This document shows, piece after piece, positions 51,331-59,029 of a stretch of DNA of 64,000 nt; position 1 is the first letter of the stretch, and each line of letters starts with the position of its first letter. Origin of the DNA: Phycisphaerales bacterium (GTDB lineage: Bacteria; Planctomycetota; Phycisphaerae; Phycisphaerales; UBA1924); assembly GCA_040217175.1 (NCBI GenBank), contig JAVJNT010000002.1:1124001-1188000 (forward strand), in the 5' to 3' direction. The translations under genes were made by a program, and so were the position numbers. The notes under the pieces are model-generated. The model was not told the DNA's origin, ran no database searches, and saw only the letters and a list, made by a program, of their open reading frames with translations.

Positions 51331-53244
51331 ATGGATACCCAGAAGGTTTTGGCCGCCGCCGCGATCCTCGCGGCCGCCGGCACCACGTTTGCCCAGGTTT
51401 CTCCCGGTGCGTTCGCGCCCGACGCGACCGACGACATGGAGAGCTACCCGGGAGCTCGTACGTTCCTCACCAGCATCTTCGCCGGCGACGTCGGCGTGGG
51501 CGGCGCACTTAGCTTCGCCTCGGTTGATGCCGGCGACTGGCTCGACTTCCGCGCGCCTGGCGGGCCCATCGCGCCCACCAGTGGCACGAAGTTTGGCACG
51601 ATCTTCGGCTTCGGCTCGGTCGACTTCGACTTCTCGGCCATCGGCGGCGTCACCGCCTTCGGCTTCCAGGCCAGTGCCGCCGGCGTTGGCAGCGACACCA
51701 TCGACTTCTTCGATCTTGGTGGCGCGCCCATCGGCACCTTCGTCGACGCCGACGGCTACGGCCCCGGCGACGGCACCATGGAAGGCAAGTCCTGGACCTC
51801 GACGGTCGCGATCGGCTCGGTCCGCGTCGACGGCCCCGAGACCGCCTTCGACGACTTCGTCTACGCCCAGGGCGACCTGCCGGCGCGCATCGTCCTCTAC
51901 ACCGAGAGCAACGGCGACGACAACGAGATCGCTGCTGCCGACAACCTGGGCCTGAACTACGACCTGATCCGCAGCGACGCCGCCGCCCTCAACGCGGCGC
52001 TGGCCAGCGGCGATTATGTCTTCGCCATCATCCACCAGCCGGCCAACAACTTCGCCGCGGGCTTCGATACGGAGCTCGACAACTTCGTCAGCGGTGGCAA
52101 CCGCGTCCACTTCTCGTTCTGGAACCTCGATGCCGAGCCGGCCCTCCAGGGCACCCTGGGCGTCGACAGCACGGTCGACTTCTTCGCGCCACGTCCGGTC
52201 TTCGACAACGCGTCGCACCCCTCGTGGGGCGGCGCCGCCAGCCCGGTCGCCACCGATGGTGACGACTGGAACGACAACGGTGACGCGGTCACCGGCGACG
52301 AGGTCGTCTCGACCTTCGACAGCGCGTCGGGCGATGGCGCGACCGTCGTGAGCAACGACAACCGCACGCTCACCAACGCCTTCGAGTACGACTCGATGGA
52401 GAGCAGCGGCATGACCGACCTGCTCGAAGCCCAGATTGCCTGGGTTGAGACCGCACCGCCTCCGCCTCCGCCTCCGGGCAGCCAGATCATCCAGTTCCAG
52501 GGCGGCGACAGCTTCGGCTACCTCGCCACCGCCGTCAGCGCTGCTGGCATCATCCCGGACCTGGTGCTCGAGAGCGACTTCCCGGGCCTGACCACCGCGC
52601 TCAACAACCCCGACTACGGCGTGGCCCTCATCAGCAACCCGTGCTGCTTCTTCGATGCCGGCACCCCCGCGGCCGTCCAGGACTTCCTGGACCGCGGCAA
52701 CGTCGTCCACCTGTCCTTCTGGAACATGGACGCCGAGCCCGTGCTGCAGAGCGCCATGGGCGTGACCAGCCTCATCGACATCTTCGCGCCGCGTTCGGTC
52801 TTCGACAACGCCGGCCACCCGTCGTGGGGCAGCGCCAGCAGCCCGGTCCTTGCCGGTGCAGACACGCTGTGGAACGACAACGGTGACCTGATCACCGGCG
52901 TCTCCGGCGGCGCCAGCGTCGTTGGTACCTTCGACTCCACGTCGGGCGATGGCGCCATCGTGATCGCCAACGGCGATGCCAGCCTGCTCAACAGCTTCGA
53001 CTACGACTCGATGGACGGGTCCGTCGCCGATCTGATCGAGAACCAGCTCCGCTGGCTGCCCACGCCGGGCGACGACTGCTACGCCGACTTCGACGACGAT
53101 GGCAGCCTGACCATCTTCGACTTCCTCGCCTTCCAGAACGCGTTCGACCTGGGAGACTTGGCGGCCGACTGCGACGAGGACGGCATCCTCACGCTGTTCG
53201 ACTTCCTCTGCTTCCAGAACGCCTTCGACGCCGGCTGCGACTAA
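51331..53244 (+). CDS. Large secreted GC-dockerin protein, paralog 3
   Basis: A 637-residue exported protein starting at ATG 51331. The architecture equals paralog 1: signal peptide, N-terminal beta domain, Rossmann-like domain 1 (IVLYTESNGDDNEIAAADN), a seven-proline linker, Rossmann-like domain 2 (IIQFQGGDSFGYLATAVSAAG, NPCCFFDAGTPA, HPSWGSASSPV), and a four-Cys GC-dockerin (CYADFDDDG, DCDEDGILTLFD, FLCFQNAFDAGC, Asp). A CCFFDAGTPA segment is shared with paralog 1 only in the second copy. Near-identity at the DNA level over long stretches suggests recent duplication or gene conversion among the three. Confidence 0.88.
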   Translation: MDTQKVLAAAAILAAAGTTFAQVSPGAFAPDATDDMESYPGARTFLTSIFAGDVGVGGALSFASVDAGDWLDFRAPGGPIAPTSGTKFGTIFGFGSVDFDFSAIGGVTAFGFQASAAGVGSDTIDFFDLGGAPIGTFVDADGYGPGDGTMEGKSWTSTVAIGSVRVDGPETAFDDFVYAQGDLPARIVLYTESNGDDNEIAAADNLGLNYDLIRSDAAALNAALASGDYVFAIIHQPANNFAAGFDTELDNFVSGGNRVHFSFWNLDAEPALQGTLGVDSTVDFFAPRPVFDNASHPSWGGAASPVATDGDDWNDNGDAVTGDEVVSTFDSASGDGATVVSNDNRTLTNAFEYDSMESSGMTDLLEAQIAWVETAPPPPPPPGSQIIQFQGGDSFGYLATAVSAAGIIPDLVLESDFPGLTTALNNPDYGVALISNPCCFFDAGTPAAVQDFLDRGNVVHLSFWNMDAEPVLQSAMGVTSLIDIFAPRSVFDNAGHPSWGSASSPVLAGADTLWNDNGDLITGVSGGASVVGTFDSTSGDGAIVIANGDASLLNSFDYDSMDGSVADLIENQLRWLPTPGDDCYADFDDDGSLTIFDFLAFQNAFDLGDLAADCDEDGILTLFDFLCFQNAFDAGCD

Positions 53245-53307
53245 AGCAACAACGCTTCCCCAGTCTGTGTTACGGTCACGATTTAGAACCTTCTGAGTGA
53301 CCACAGG

Positions 53308-53342
53308 GGCCCCCGGATGTCCGCCGGGGGCCTTTTCTTTTA
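53308..53342 (+). terminator. Rho-independent terminator of paralog 3
   Basis: A 9-bp stem (53308-53316 with 53324-53332) and a T-rich run to 53342. The run overlaps the stop codon of the convergent small membrane-protein gene. Confidence 0.88.
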
Positions 53343-53639
53343 TCGCGCGCCGTTCGCAGCCGGGCCGGCCATCCCCGCCGCCTCACGCCCGGGCCTGAGC
53401 TCGCGAATCAACGCCGCCAGCTCCCGCTGGCCGATCTCCAGCGATGCCATGGCCCGCGTGTTGGCCTCGACCACGCGCAGCACGACGCCCATCGCCTCCT
53501 GCTCCTGCGTCAGCCGGCGGTGCGCTTCTTCGATCTGCCGCTCGCGCGCCAGCCCGGCCCGCCGCTCGGTCAGCCACATCCACGCGATCAACCCCGCCAT
53601 GCCAAACTGCGCCAGCACGCCAGCCACCTCACCCTGCAT
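53340..53639 (-). CDS. Small phage-module membrane protein
   Basis: A 99-residue protein with one membrane helix near residues 8-24 (VLAQFGMAGLIAWMWLT) and a long charged coiled coil (RERQIEEAHRRLTQEQEAMG). It is the last gene of the minus-strand phage-like module and starts two bases after the stop of the tail-like gene. The size and topology resemble small holin or BhlA-like proteins, but no motif proves this. Confidence 0.55.
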   Translation of the reverse strand: MQGEVAGVLAQFGMAGLIAWMWLTERRAGLARERQIEEAHRRLTQEQEAMGVVLRVVEANTRAMASLEIGQRELAALIRELRPGREAAGMAGPAANGAR

Positions 53640-53641
53640 CG

Positions 53642-54031
53642 CTACTGCCCCACCTTGCGGAACACCGCCTCGTATCCCACCGACCACGCGCGCCCCGCGT
53701 CCACCGGCCCCAGTTCGCGGTAGCCGACCATCCACATGCTGGGCCAGCTCCGGCCCTGCCCGTCCTCCAGCGTGGCGGCGCTGGGCGACGAGGTCATCGC
53801 CCCGACCATCGCGTCGCGCAACGTCCACAAGTCGGCTTCCGAAGCCGCCACCAATCGCCCACGCACCGTGATCGAGAGTTGCACCGGCCCAAGCTGGTTC
53901 CACTTGGCACTCGGCGGAGACTGCATCGTCGGCGAGGTACCCGGCAGCGTCTCGGTCTGTCCCTGTCGCTGCATCTCGAAGCGGTGCGGCCCGCTTGCGA
54001 AGAGCGGAGATCCGTCGTACATGCTCGGCAT
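53642..54031 (-). CDS. Phage tail-like structural protein (putative)
   Basis: A 129-residue beta-rich protein (GPHRFEMQRQG, LGPVQLSITVRGRLVAAS, LWTLRDAMVGAM, ATLEDGQGRSW, GRAWSVGYEAVFRKVG). This pattern is seen in small tail and baseplate proteins of siphoviruses. The assignment rests mainly on position in the module. ATG 54031 follows GGAACG; the previous gene ends 23 bases upstream. Confidence 0.5.
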   Translation of the reverse strand: MPSMYDGSPLFASGPHRFEMQRQGQTETLPGTSPTMQSPPSAKWNQLGPVQLSITVRGRLVAASEADLWTLRDAMVGAMTSSPSAATLEDGQGRSWPSMWMVGYRELGPVDAGRAWSVGYEAVFRKVGQ

Positions 54032-54054
54032 CGTGCGTTCCTTTCGTGGCCGCT

Positions 54055-54474
54055 CTAGCGAGAACCATCCTCGGCGTTGCTCACGTCGATCGGGTCGTTG
54101 GTGCCGTTGTCAGAGAGGGCGAACATCTTGATCCGTCGCAGCGCCGAGCCGCCGGGCTCGACCTCGTCGCGCACCGACGTGATCACCACGCTCGCCTCCA
54201 CCCGTCGCCGCCCGCCGCTGCCAGCGGTCGGGGCTGTGAAGAACTCCAGCACGCCCTCGTCGCCCGGGGTCGGCCCGTCGAGCGAGCCGCGCTCCAGGTC
54301 GGCTACGAGCTCGATCTCCACCCGCTGCTCGGGCACGTCGGCGAACGTCGGGTACGGACCGGTGTTGCCCCACTCCAGCAGGGCGCGCTCGGGCGTGCGG
54401 TGCACCGCCACGCGTCGCACGCGCTCGATGGTGCTGCTCAGCAGGACGACCGATCGAGGATTCAAGACCAGCAT
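54055..54474 (-). CDS. Phage tail-tube-like protein (putative)
   Basis: A 139-residue protein of mostly beta strands (SSTIERVRRVAVHRT, RVEIELVADLERG, EGVLEFFTAPTAGSGGRRRVEASVVITSV, ALRRIKMFALS). This suits a tail-tube or head-completion subunit. No family is certain. ATG 54474 follows GGGAGG, and it lies 13 bases after the preceding gene. It is part of the portal-to-tail run. Confidence 0.5.
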   Translation of the reverse strand: MLVLNPRSVVLLSSTIERVRRVAVHRTPERALLEWGNTGPYPTFADVPEQRVEIELVADLERGSLDGPTPGDEGVLEFFTAPTAGSGGRRRVEASVVITSVRDEVEPGGSALRRIKMFALSDNGTNDPIDVSNAEDGSR

Positions 54475-54487
54475 CGCGTGCCTCCCT

Positions 54488-55117
54488 TCAGCCGCGTACC
54501 AGGTGCATCAATGCAGGCCGGCGCGTCGCGTCGACCACGCCGTCACCGTCAAGGTCGAGCCCGACCGCCAGCGTCTGCCGGGCACGAGCGAACATGTCCG
54601 CGTACATCACGGCCCGTGCACCGAGCGACGAGCTCGGCCCGCTCAGGGCCGAGGCCGCGGCGTACACCAGGTGCAGCGTGCCCAGCGCCTCCACGTGCGC
54701 CAGCGCGGTCGCATCGACCACCGCCTCGGCGCCCGGACCGTCCGGAAGGTCGAGCCCGAGCAGGCCGAGGAGCTGGCGGTGCACGATGGCCCGCTGGGGC
54801 GCGAAGGTCGTCAGCGTGAACGGGGCCGCGGCCGACGCCACTGGCGGAAGCGCGTCGTCCTCCGTCGAAGCCCGCAGCCGCGAGACTTCGAGCACCGTGC
54901 CCGACGTGACGGCGACGACCTCGAGCGGAACGCCGTTGAACACCACGACCTGACCAACCTCGGCCTGGGCATCGGTAAACGACGCGGTCGAGCTGGCACT
55001 CGTCAGCGTGGTGCCGCTCACGGCGGCAGTGCCCGACGCGAGCCGGCGACCGGCCCAGAGCGCATCGGTGAAGGCGTGCGGCTCGATGGCCAGCATGTCC
55101 CTGTCCTGTGCAAACAT
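54488..55117 (-). CDS. Phage module protein with C-terminal EF-hand-like loop
   Basis: A 209-residue protein starting at ATG 55117 behind GGAG. The N-terminal part (MLAIEPHAFTDALWAGRRLASG) and central beta region (GQVVVFNGVPLEVVAVTSGTVLEVSRLR) precede a helical section (VEALGTLHLVYAAASAL, ADMFARARQTLAVGL). The end is DLDGDGVVDATRRPALMHLVRG, a single EF-hand-type loop followed by a helix, like half a dockerin. Its position directly after the capsid gene suggests a head-tail connector or decoration protein. Confidence 0.5.
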   Translation of the reverse strand: MFAQDRDMLAIEPHAFTDALWAGRRLASGTAAVSGTTLTSASSTASFTDAQAEVGQVVVFNGVPLEVVAVTSGTVLEVSRLRASTEDDALPPVASAAAPFTLTTFAPQRAIVHRQLLGLLGLDLPDGPGAEAVVDATALAHVEALGTLHLVYAAASALSGPSSSLGARAVMYADMFARARQTLAVGLDLDGDGVVDATRRPALMHLVRG

Positions 55118-55248
55118 CGCGTGCTCCTTGCGCGCCACGGCGCGCGATTCGTTTCCTTGCAAACCCGCGAGCCGGTGTTACCCGGCCCGCGAGCCGGCGG
55201 CCGCCCCCACACGAAACCGCCGTGCCCTTCGGCACCCCGCGGGGCCGA

Positions 55249-56421
55249 TCAGCTCGTGGCCAATCCGCTGAGCACGCCGTGCGCGTTCTCGTTGCGCATC
55301 TCCAGCGTGTACTCGCCGATGACCTGGCCCATGGCGGCGTCGCCGGTCGACGCCAGCGGCTTGTAGTGGAAGCTGCGGCCCTCCAGCGGCATCACCTCGA
55401 CGCGGCTGGAATCGAGCAGCAGCAGGGCGTCGGCGGGCATCCATCGAGACACCACGACGCGGCACACGCCAAAGTCGCTCTCGTAGACGCTGACCAGATC
55501 GCTGTAGCGGTCGTCGCTTGGGCCATAGCGGCGCGACGACGTCAGGAAGGCGTTGATGCGACGCTTCTGGAGCCCGCCGCACACGATCGTGTCGATCGGC
55601 CCGGACGACTGTTCCCAGACCTCGCGCAACGCGGCGTTGAGCACCTCCTCGGTCAGCCCGTCCGAGCCGGCGCCCGAGCCGCCGGGGATGGGGCCCACGC
55701 CGGGCTGGAACTGGTTGGTTTCCACGTTGCGGATCAGTCCGTCCATCGAGCGGCGGACCGTCGAAGAACCCTGGACCGAGGACGTCGGCGCGACGCCGTT
55801 GATCACGCAGTTCTCCAGGTCGCGCAGCAACTCACGCATGCGCTCCTGCTTCTGGTAGTCCAATTCGTCGGCGATGCCGTGGGCCCGCACCGCCTGCATC
55901 GAGCCGGAGACCTCCACGGCCGATGTGAAGATCTGGGTGTAGTTGGCCTTGCGTACGCGATTGGTGAAGCGCGCCTCGGGAGCGTCGGCGCCCTCGAGGG
56001 CCGCGTTGCCCAGGATGGTGAGCTGCATGCCCTCGACCAGGAGCGTCGGGTCGGTGTTGCCGTAGCTGCGCACGACCGTCAGGGTGTCGGACGCGACGGC
56101 CTCGACGAGCATGACCTCGGGCCCATCTCCCGGGCGGACGAGGTCGCCCACGCGGAATCGGGAGCCGTCTTCGACGTCGATCGTCGTATCGGTGAGCGGC
56201 GTGGGCGAGAAGGCCTGGTCCGCCACCGTGTCGGTGTTGGGGAGCAGCTCGTCCTCGATCCACTCGTGCACGGTGCTGGTCGCCGCGCGGCGGGCGTCGC
56301 CCAGGTGGTCGAGCAGCGGCGTCTCGAAGGGGCTGACGATTCCGATGATGTCCGAGACGTCCTCGACGAGTTCGGGCAGCGAGCTGCCGGCCGAGAAGGT
56401 TGCCTTACCGGTGAATGCCAT
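55249..56421 (-). CDS. Major capsid protein, SU10/DUF5309 type
   Basis: A 390-residue HK97-fold capsid protein of the SU10_MCP (DUF5309) family. Diagnostic segments are LVEDVSDIIGIVSPFETPLLDHLGD, VHEWIEDELLP, NYTQIFTSAVEVSGSMQAVRAHGIADELDYQKQ, LENCVINGV, VVVSRWMPADALLLLDSSRVEVMPLEGRSFHY and GEYTLEMRNENAHGVLSGL. The reading frame is intact and of normal length. ATG 56421 follows AAAGGAGA. The 131 bases downstream (55118-55248) contain GC-rich repeats and no gene. Confidence 0.88.
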   Translation of the reverse strand: MAFTGKATFSAGSSLPELVEDVSDIIGIVSPFETPLLDHLGDARRAATSTVHEWIEDELLPNTDTVADQAFSPTPLTDTTIDVEDGSRFRVGDLVRPGDGPEVMLVEAVASDTLTVVRSYGNTDPTLLVEGMQLTILGNAALEGADAPEARFTNRVRKANYTQIFTSAVEVSGSMQAVRAHGIADELDYQKQERMRELLRDLENCVINGVAPTSSVQGSSTVRRSMDGLIRNVETNQFQPGVGPIPGGSGAGSDGLTEEVLNAALREVWEQSSGPIDTIVCGGLQKRRINAFLTSSRRYGPSDDRYSDLVSVYESDFGVCRVVVSRWMPADALLLLDSSRVEVMPLEGRSFHYKPLASTGDAAMGQVIGEYTLEMRNENAHGVLSGLATS

Positions 56422-56497
56422 GCGAGTCTCCTTTGGTCAGGTGCGTGGCGTGCGAAACGGGAGCGGGGGCAAGGGCGTGGGGCGGTGTCGGACTCGT

Positions 56498-56965
56498 TCA
56501 GCTATTGCGTCGCAGGCGCAGGTACTTCATGAGGGCGCGCCGGTCGCCGGTGGCGCGTGCGTCGTCTCGCGCACGATCGACCACCGCGCGACCCGGCGCG
56601 CCCTGGGAGGGATGGCTCGGGCTCATGGCCGAGGCCCGCGTCGGGCTGCTGCGGAAGAGTGCGGGACGCTCGCGCTGGAGCTGGCCGATGACGCGGGCGG
56701 GTGTCGCATCTTCGTCGCCCTCCAGCCGGCTCTCGACCAGCAGCGCGAGCGACTCGGTGTCGATGGCGCCCGCCTGGGCCAGCCCGCGTTCGATGGCGCC
56801 GCGGCGCTCCAGCCGGGCCGATCGCTGGCGCAGGTCTTCGAGCTGGGCGTCGCGGGCACGGAGCTGGTCGGCCAGGTCGCTGGCCATCTGCGTGCGTTCG
56901 GCGAGCGCCTCGCGCAGGTCGTTGTCGTTCTGGGTGTCGTTTGTTTCGGGCGTGGGCTCAGGCAT
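56498..56965 (-). CDS. Scaffold-like coiled-coil protein of the capsid module
   Basis: A 155-residue charged protein with a long coiled coil (LREALAERTQMASDLADQLRARDAQLEDLRQRSARLERR) and a helical C-terminal part. It lies exactly between portal and capsid genes, where scaffolding proteins are encoded. ATG 56965 overlaps the end of the portal gene, implying coupled translation. The assignment as scaffold is positional. Confidence 0.55.
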   Translation of the reverse strand: MPEPTPETNDTQNDNDLREALAERTQMASDLADQLRARDAQLEDLRQRSARLERRGAIERGLAQAGAIDTESLALLVESRLEGDEDATPARVIGQLQRERPALFRSSPTRASAMSPSHPSQGAPGRAVVDRARDDARATGDRRALMKYLRLRRNS

Positions 56966-58445
56966 TGGTGTTCTCCGTCTGGCTCGCGGCCGAGCCGTTG
57001 CGGTTGGTCGGGGGCTGGGCATAGCCGAGCTCGGCCAGCACGCGTTCGCGGTCGATGCCCAGCTCGGTCTTGCGCTCGGCGTTCAGCAGCCGCTCGTCCT
57101 GGTCGAGGTCGATGGCGTCGGGCCAGTGCACGGTGACGCCGCGGTCCTGCGGCTCGGTGGCATGGGTGCCGGCGCGGTCGAGCGCCTCGAGAATGAGGGC
57201 GCTCATGCGCGCCACGCCCGCGCCATATCCCACGCGCTTGCGGCGCGTCTTGCTGAGCAGGCCGAGCATGGTGATGCGGAGCGCGTTGCCGCTCGACAGG
57301 CTGCCGATCTTGGCGCGGACGACGCCCGCGGCGATGGGCGGCACGCCCGAGGTCTTGTCCATGGCCTCGCGGATGTCCTCGACGTGCAGCGTCTCGCTGG
57401 GCGAGTCCGCGTCGCCGCCGAAGGCCGTGACCTGGGCGTCGGGGTTGTCGGTGCTCAGCACGCGGCCCGGGCCGATGCGGACCTGGTCGAAGCCCTCGAT
57501 GCCCTTCGCGAGGTACATCTTGAAGCTCTGCATGGTCACGCGGGCGGCGCGGTCGCTCAGGCGGGTGTTCAGCTCGTCCTGCAGGGGCACGAGCGGCTCG
57601 ACCTCGCCCACGCCGGCGTAGCACAGCGGCTGGGGGATGTTTTGGACGTGCACGACGGGCACGCGGCCGGGCGAGGCGCGGTTGGGCCCCTCGGCGACCA
57701 GCTCACCGTCGACGTACACCTGCCGCCACGCGCCGCTGAGGATCTCGGTGACGCGCTCGGTGTCGAGCGTGCGGCCGTGGCGGTCGTCCTCGTCGGCCTG
57801 TGAGGTGCGGCGGGTGAAGTCGATGGCGTAGGCCTCGAGCCGGCGGTAGTCGCCCGCATCGACGACGGGTACGCCGCGAGTCGGGTCGATGGCCTCGACG
57901 CGGATGGCCTCGGCGAGCACCTCGCCGGGAAGCTCCAGCAGCGTGTCGAGGTCGGGCGCCAGGGCGGTCAGCCGCTCGACGTCGCAGCGGAGCAGCAGGT
58001 CGACGTGGCCGTAGACGTGGCCCAGTAGTAGCGCGTCGTGCAGGAGGGAGAGGCCGCCCGAGGCCTCCCACACGGCGTCGAGGGCGGCCTCGATGGTCCG
58101 GCGCTGCTCGGGCCGGCCGGCCTTGCTGAGCAGCACCAGCGGCTCGGGCAGCATGAAGTCGACCATGGTGTTGATGCGCCAGGCGATGTCGTTCTCGATG
58201 ACGACCTCGCTGGCGGCGGCATCGACCATGCGGTCGTCCGACCACGGATCCCACGCGCCGCGGAGGCGGGGCGGCAGGCCAGCGGCTTGCGGGAGTTCGC
58301 CTCCGGGTCGCGTGGGCTCGTTGCGGAAGTAGCCCCAGAGCCATCGCAGCCGCGGCGCGACGTCACGCTCGTGCTCGGCCAGGATGATCTCGAGGGCCTG
58401 CGGCGACAGGGTCGTGTCGGTGAAGGGTGCGAGATTGAACGCCAC
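56958..58445 (-). CDS. Phage portal protein (SPP1 gp6-like)
   Basis: A 495-residue portal subunit. GTG 58445 follows AAAGGAGG. Features are the N-terminal helices, WRINTMVDFMLPEPLVLL, HDALLLGHVYGHVDLLLRCD, then VPVVHVQNIPQPLCYAGVGEVEPLVPLQDELNTRLSDRAARVTMQSFKMYLAKG. The stem/crown-like region is SGVPPIAAGVVRAKIGSLSSGNALRITMLGLLSKTRRKR. Portals of this family form the dodecameric DNA entry ring. It is intact. No terminase gene precedes it; the 232 bases upstream (58446-58677) are non-coding as far as I can see. Confidence 0.82.
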   Translation of the reverse strand: MAFNLAPFTDTTLSPQALEIILAEHERDVAPRLRWLWGYFRNEPTRPGGELPQAAGLPPRLRGAWDPWSDDRMVDAAASEVVIENDIAWRINTMVDFMLPEPLVLLSKAGRPEQRRTIEAALDAVWEASGGLSLLHDALLLGHVYGHVDLLLRCDVERLTALAPDLDTLLELPGEVLAEAIRVEAIDPTRGVPVVDAGDYRRLEAYAIDFTRRTSQADEDDRHGRTLDTERVTEILSGAWRQVYVDGELVAEGPNRASPGRVPVVHVQNIPQPLCYAGVGEVEPLVPLQDELNTRLSDRAARVTMQSFKMYLAKGIEGFDQVRIGPGRVLSTDNPDAQVTAFGGDADSPSETLHVEDIREAMDKTSGVPPIAAGVVRAKIGSLSSGNALRITMLGLLSKTRRKRVGYGAGVARMSALILEALDRAGTHATEPQDRGVTVHWPDAIDLDQDERLLNAERKTELGIDRERVLAELGYAQPPTNRNGSAASQTENTNA

Positions 58446-58677
58446 GGGGGACCTCCTTTGGGTGGTGGCCCGGCGTGGTGCGCGAGCCTCTCACCCAACG
58501 GGCGGTCGGACGGGTGGTGGCGCGCGTCGGCGGTGGTTCGGAGTGCGCGCGCAGCTCGAATCACCCGAGGAACTCAGGGCATCGAGCGACGTTGGATTTG
58601 CGTGGAAGCTGATGGTTCGCGTGGCGTGTCGTGCGCGCGGACGCGGGGATGGCGGCTCGGGAAGAAGGTTGCCGTGC

Positions 58678-58944
58678 TCAGCCCGTCGTCTCGGCCTTCG
58701 GCTCTTCGAGCACCTCGACGGCCGAGAAGCGGTCGAGGTTGAGGACGACGAGCTCGCCGTCCTTCTTGCGGAGCTCGACGCGGTCGATCCAGACCTTGTT
58801 GTCCTTGGTGTGGGCGAACCACGAGCCGGACTTTTCCTGGCCGACGCGGACGACGACGCCCTCGATGGTGGAGACCATCGTGCCGCTCATGCGGGGGAAC
58901 TGTTGGGTGATACGCACCTTGGCGCCGGGGGTGAGGTTCTCCAT
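58678..58944 (-). CDS. Small conserved protein of unknown function
   Basis: An 88-residue protein from ATG 58944 (MENLTPGAKVRITQQFPRMS). It is predicted all-beta, like a small SH3/KOW-type barrel (VSTIEGVVVRVGQEKSGSWFAHTKDNKVWIDRVELRKKDGELVVLNLD), with an acidic tail. It is divergent from der with 85 bases between starts. The function is not recognised; binding to nucleic acid or a ribosome-linked partner is only a guess. Confidence 0.65.
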   Translation of the reverse strand: MENLTPGAKVRITQQFPRMSGTMVSTIEGVVVRVGQEKSGSWFAHTKDNKVWIDRVELRKKDGELVVLNLDRFSAVEVLEEPKAETTG

Positions 58945-59029
58945 AGCGGTCGATGGTAGGGGCCGGGGCGTCGGCAGGGGGAGCCGATCTGGCCCGGGGC
59001 CGGCGGGCGGCCGGCGTACGATTGGGCCT

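Noticed and set aside
44932-53304. Very long minus-strand reading frames antisense to the three large paralogs (about 700-775 codons each), similar to each other
   Set aside because: They mirror the paralogs codon for codon, rich in Val, Gly, Asp and Arg as expected from the complement of GC-rich codons. They have no ribosome sites and are similar only because the sense genes are similar.
53340-54068. A single 242-residue protein covering the small membrane protein and the region upstream
   Set aside because: The upstream part overlaps the whole tail-like gene in another frame. The ATG at 53639 immediately after that gene's stop gives a sensible membrane helix and spacing.
57968-58564. Terminase-like gene upstream of or overlapping the portal
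   Set aside because: The other frames overlapping the portal are compositional shadows without ATPase or nuclease motifs, and 58446-58677 is too short for a terminase.
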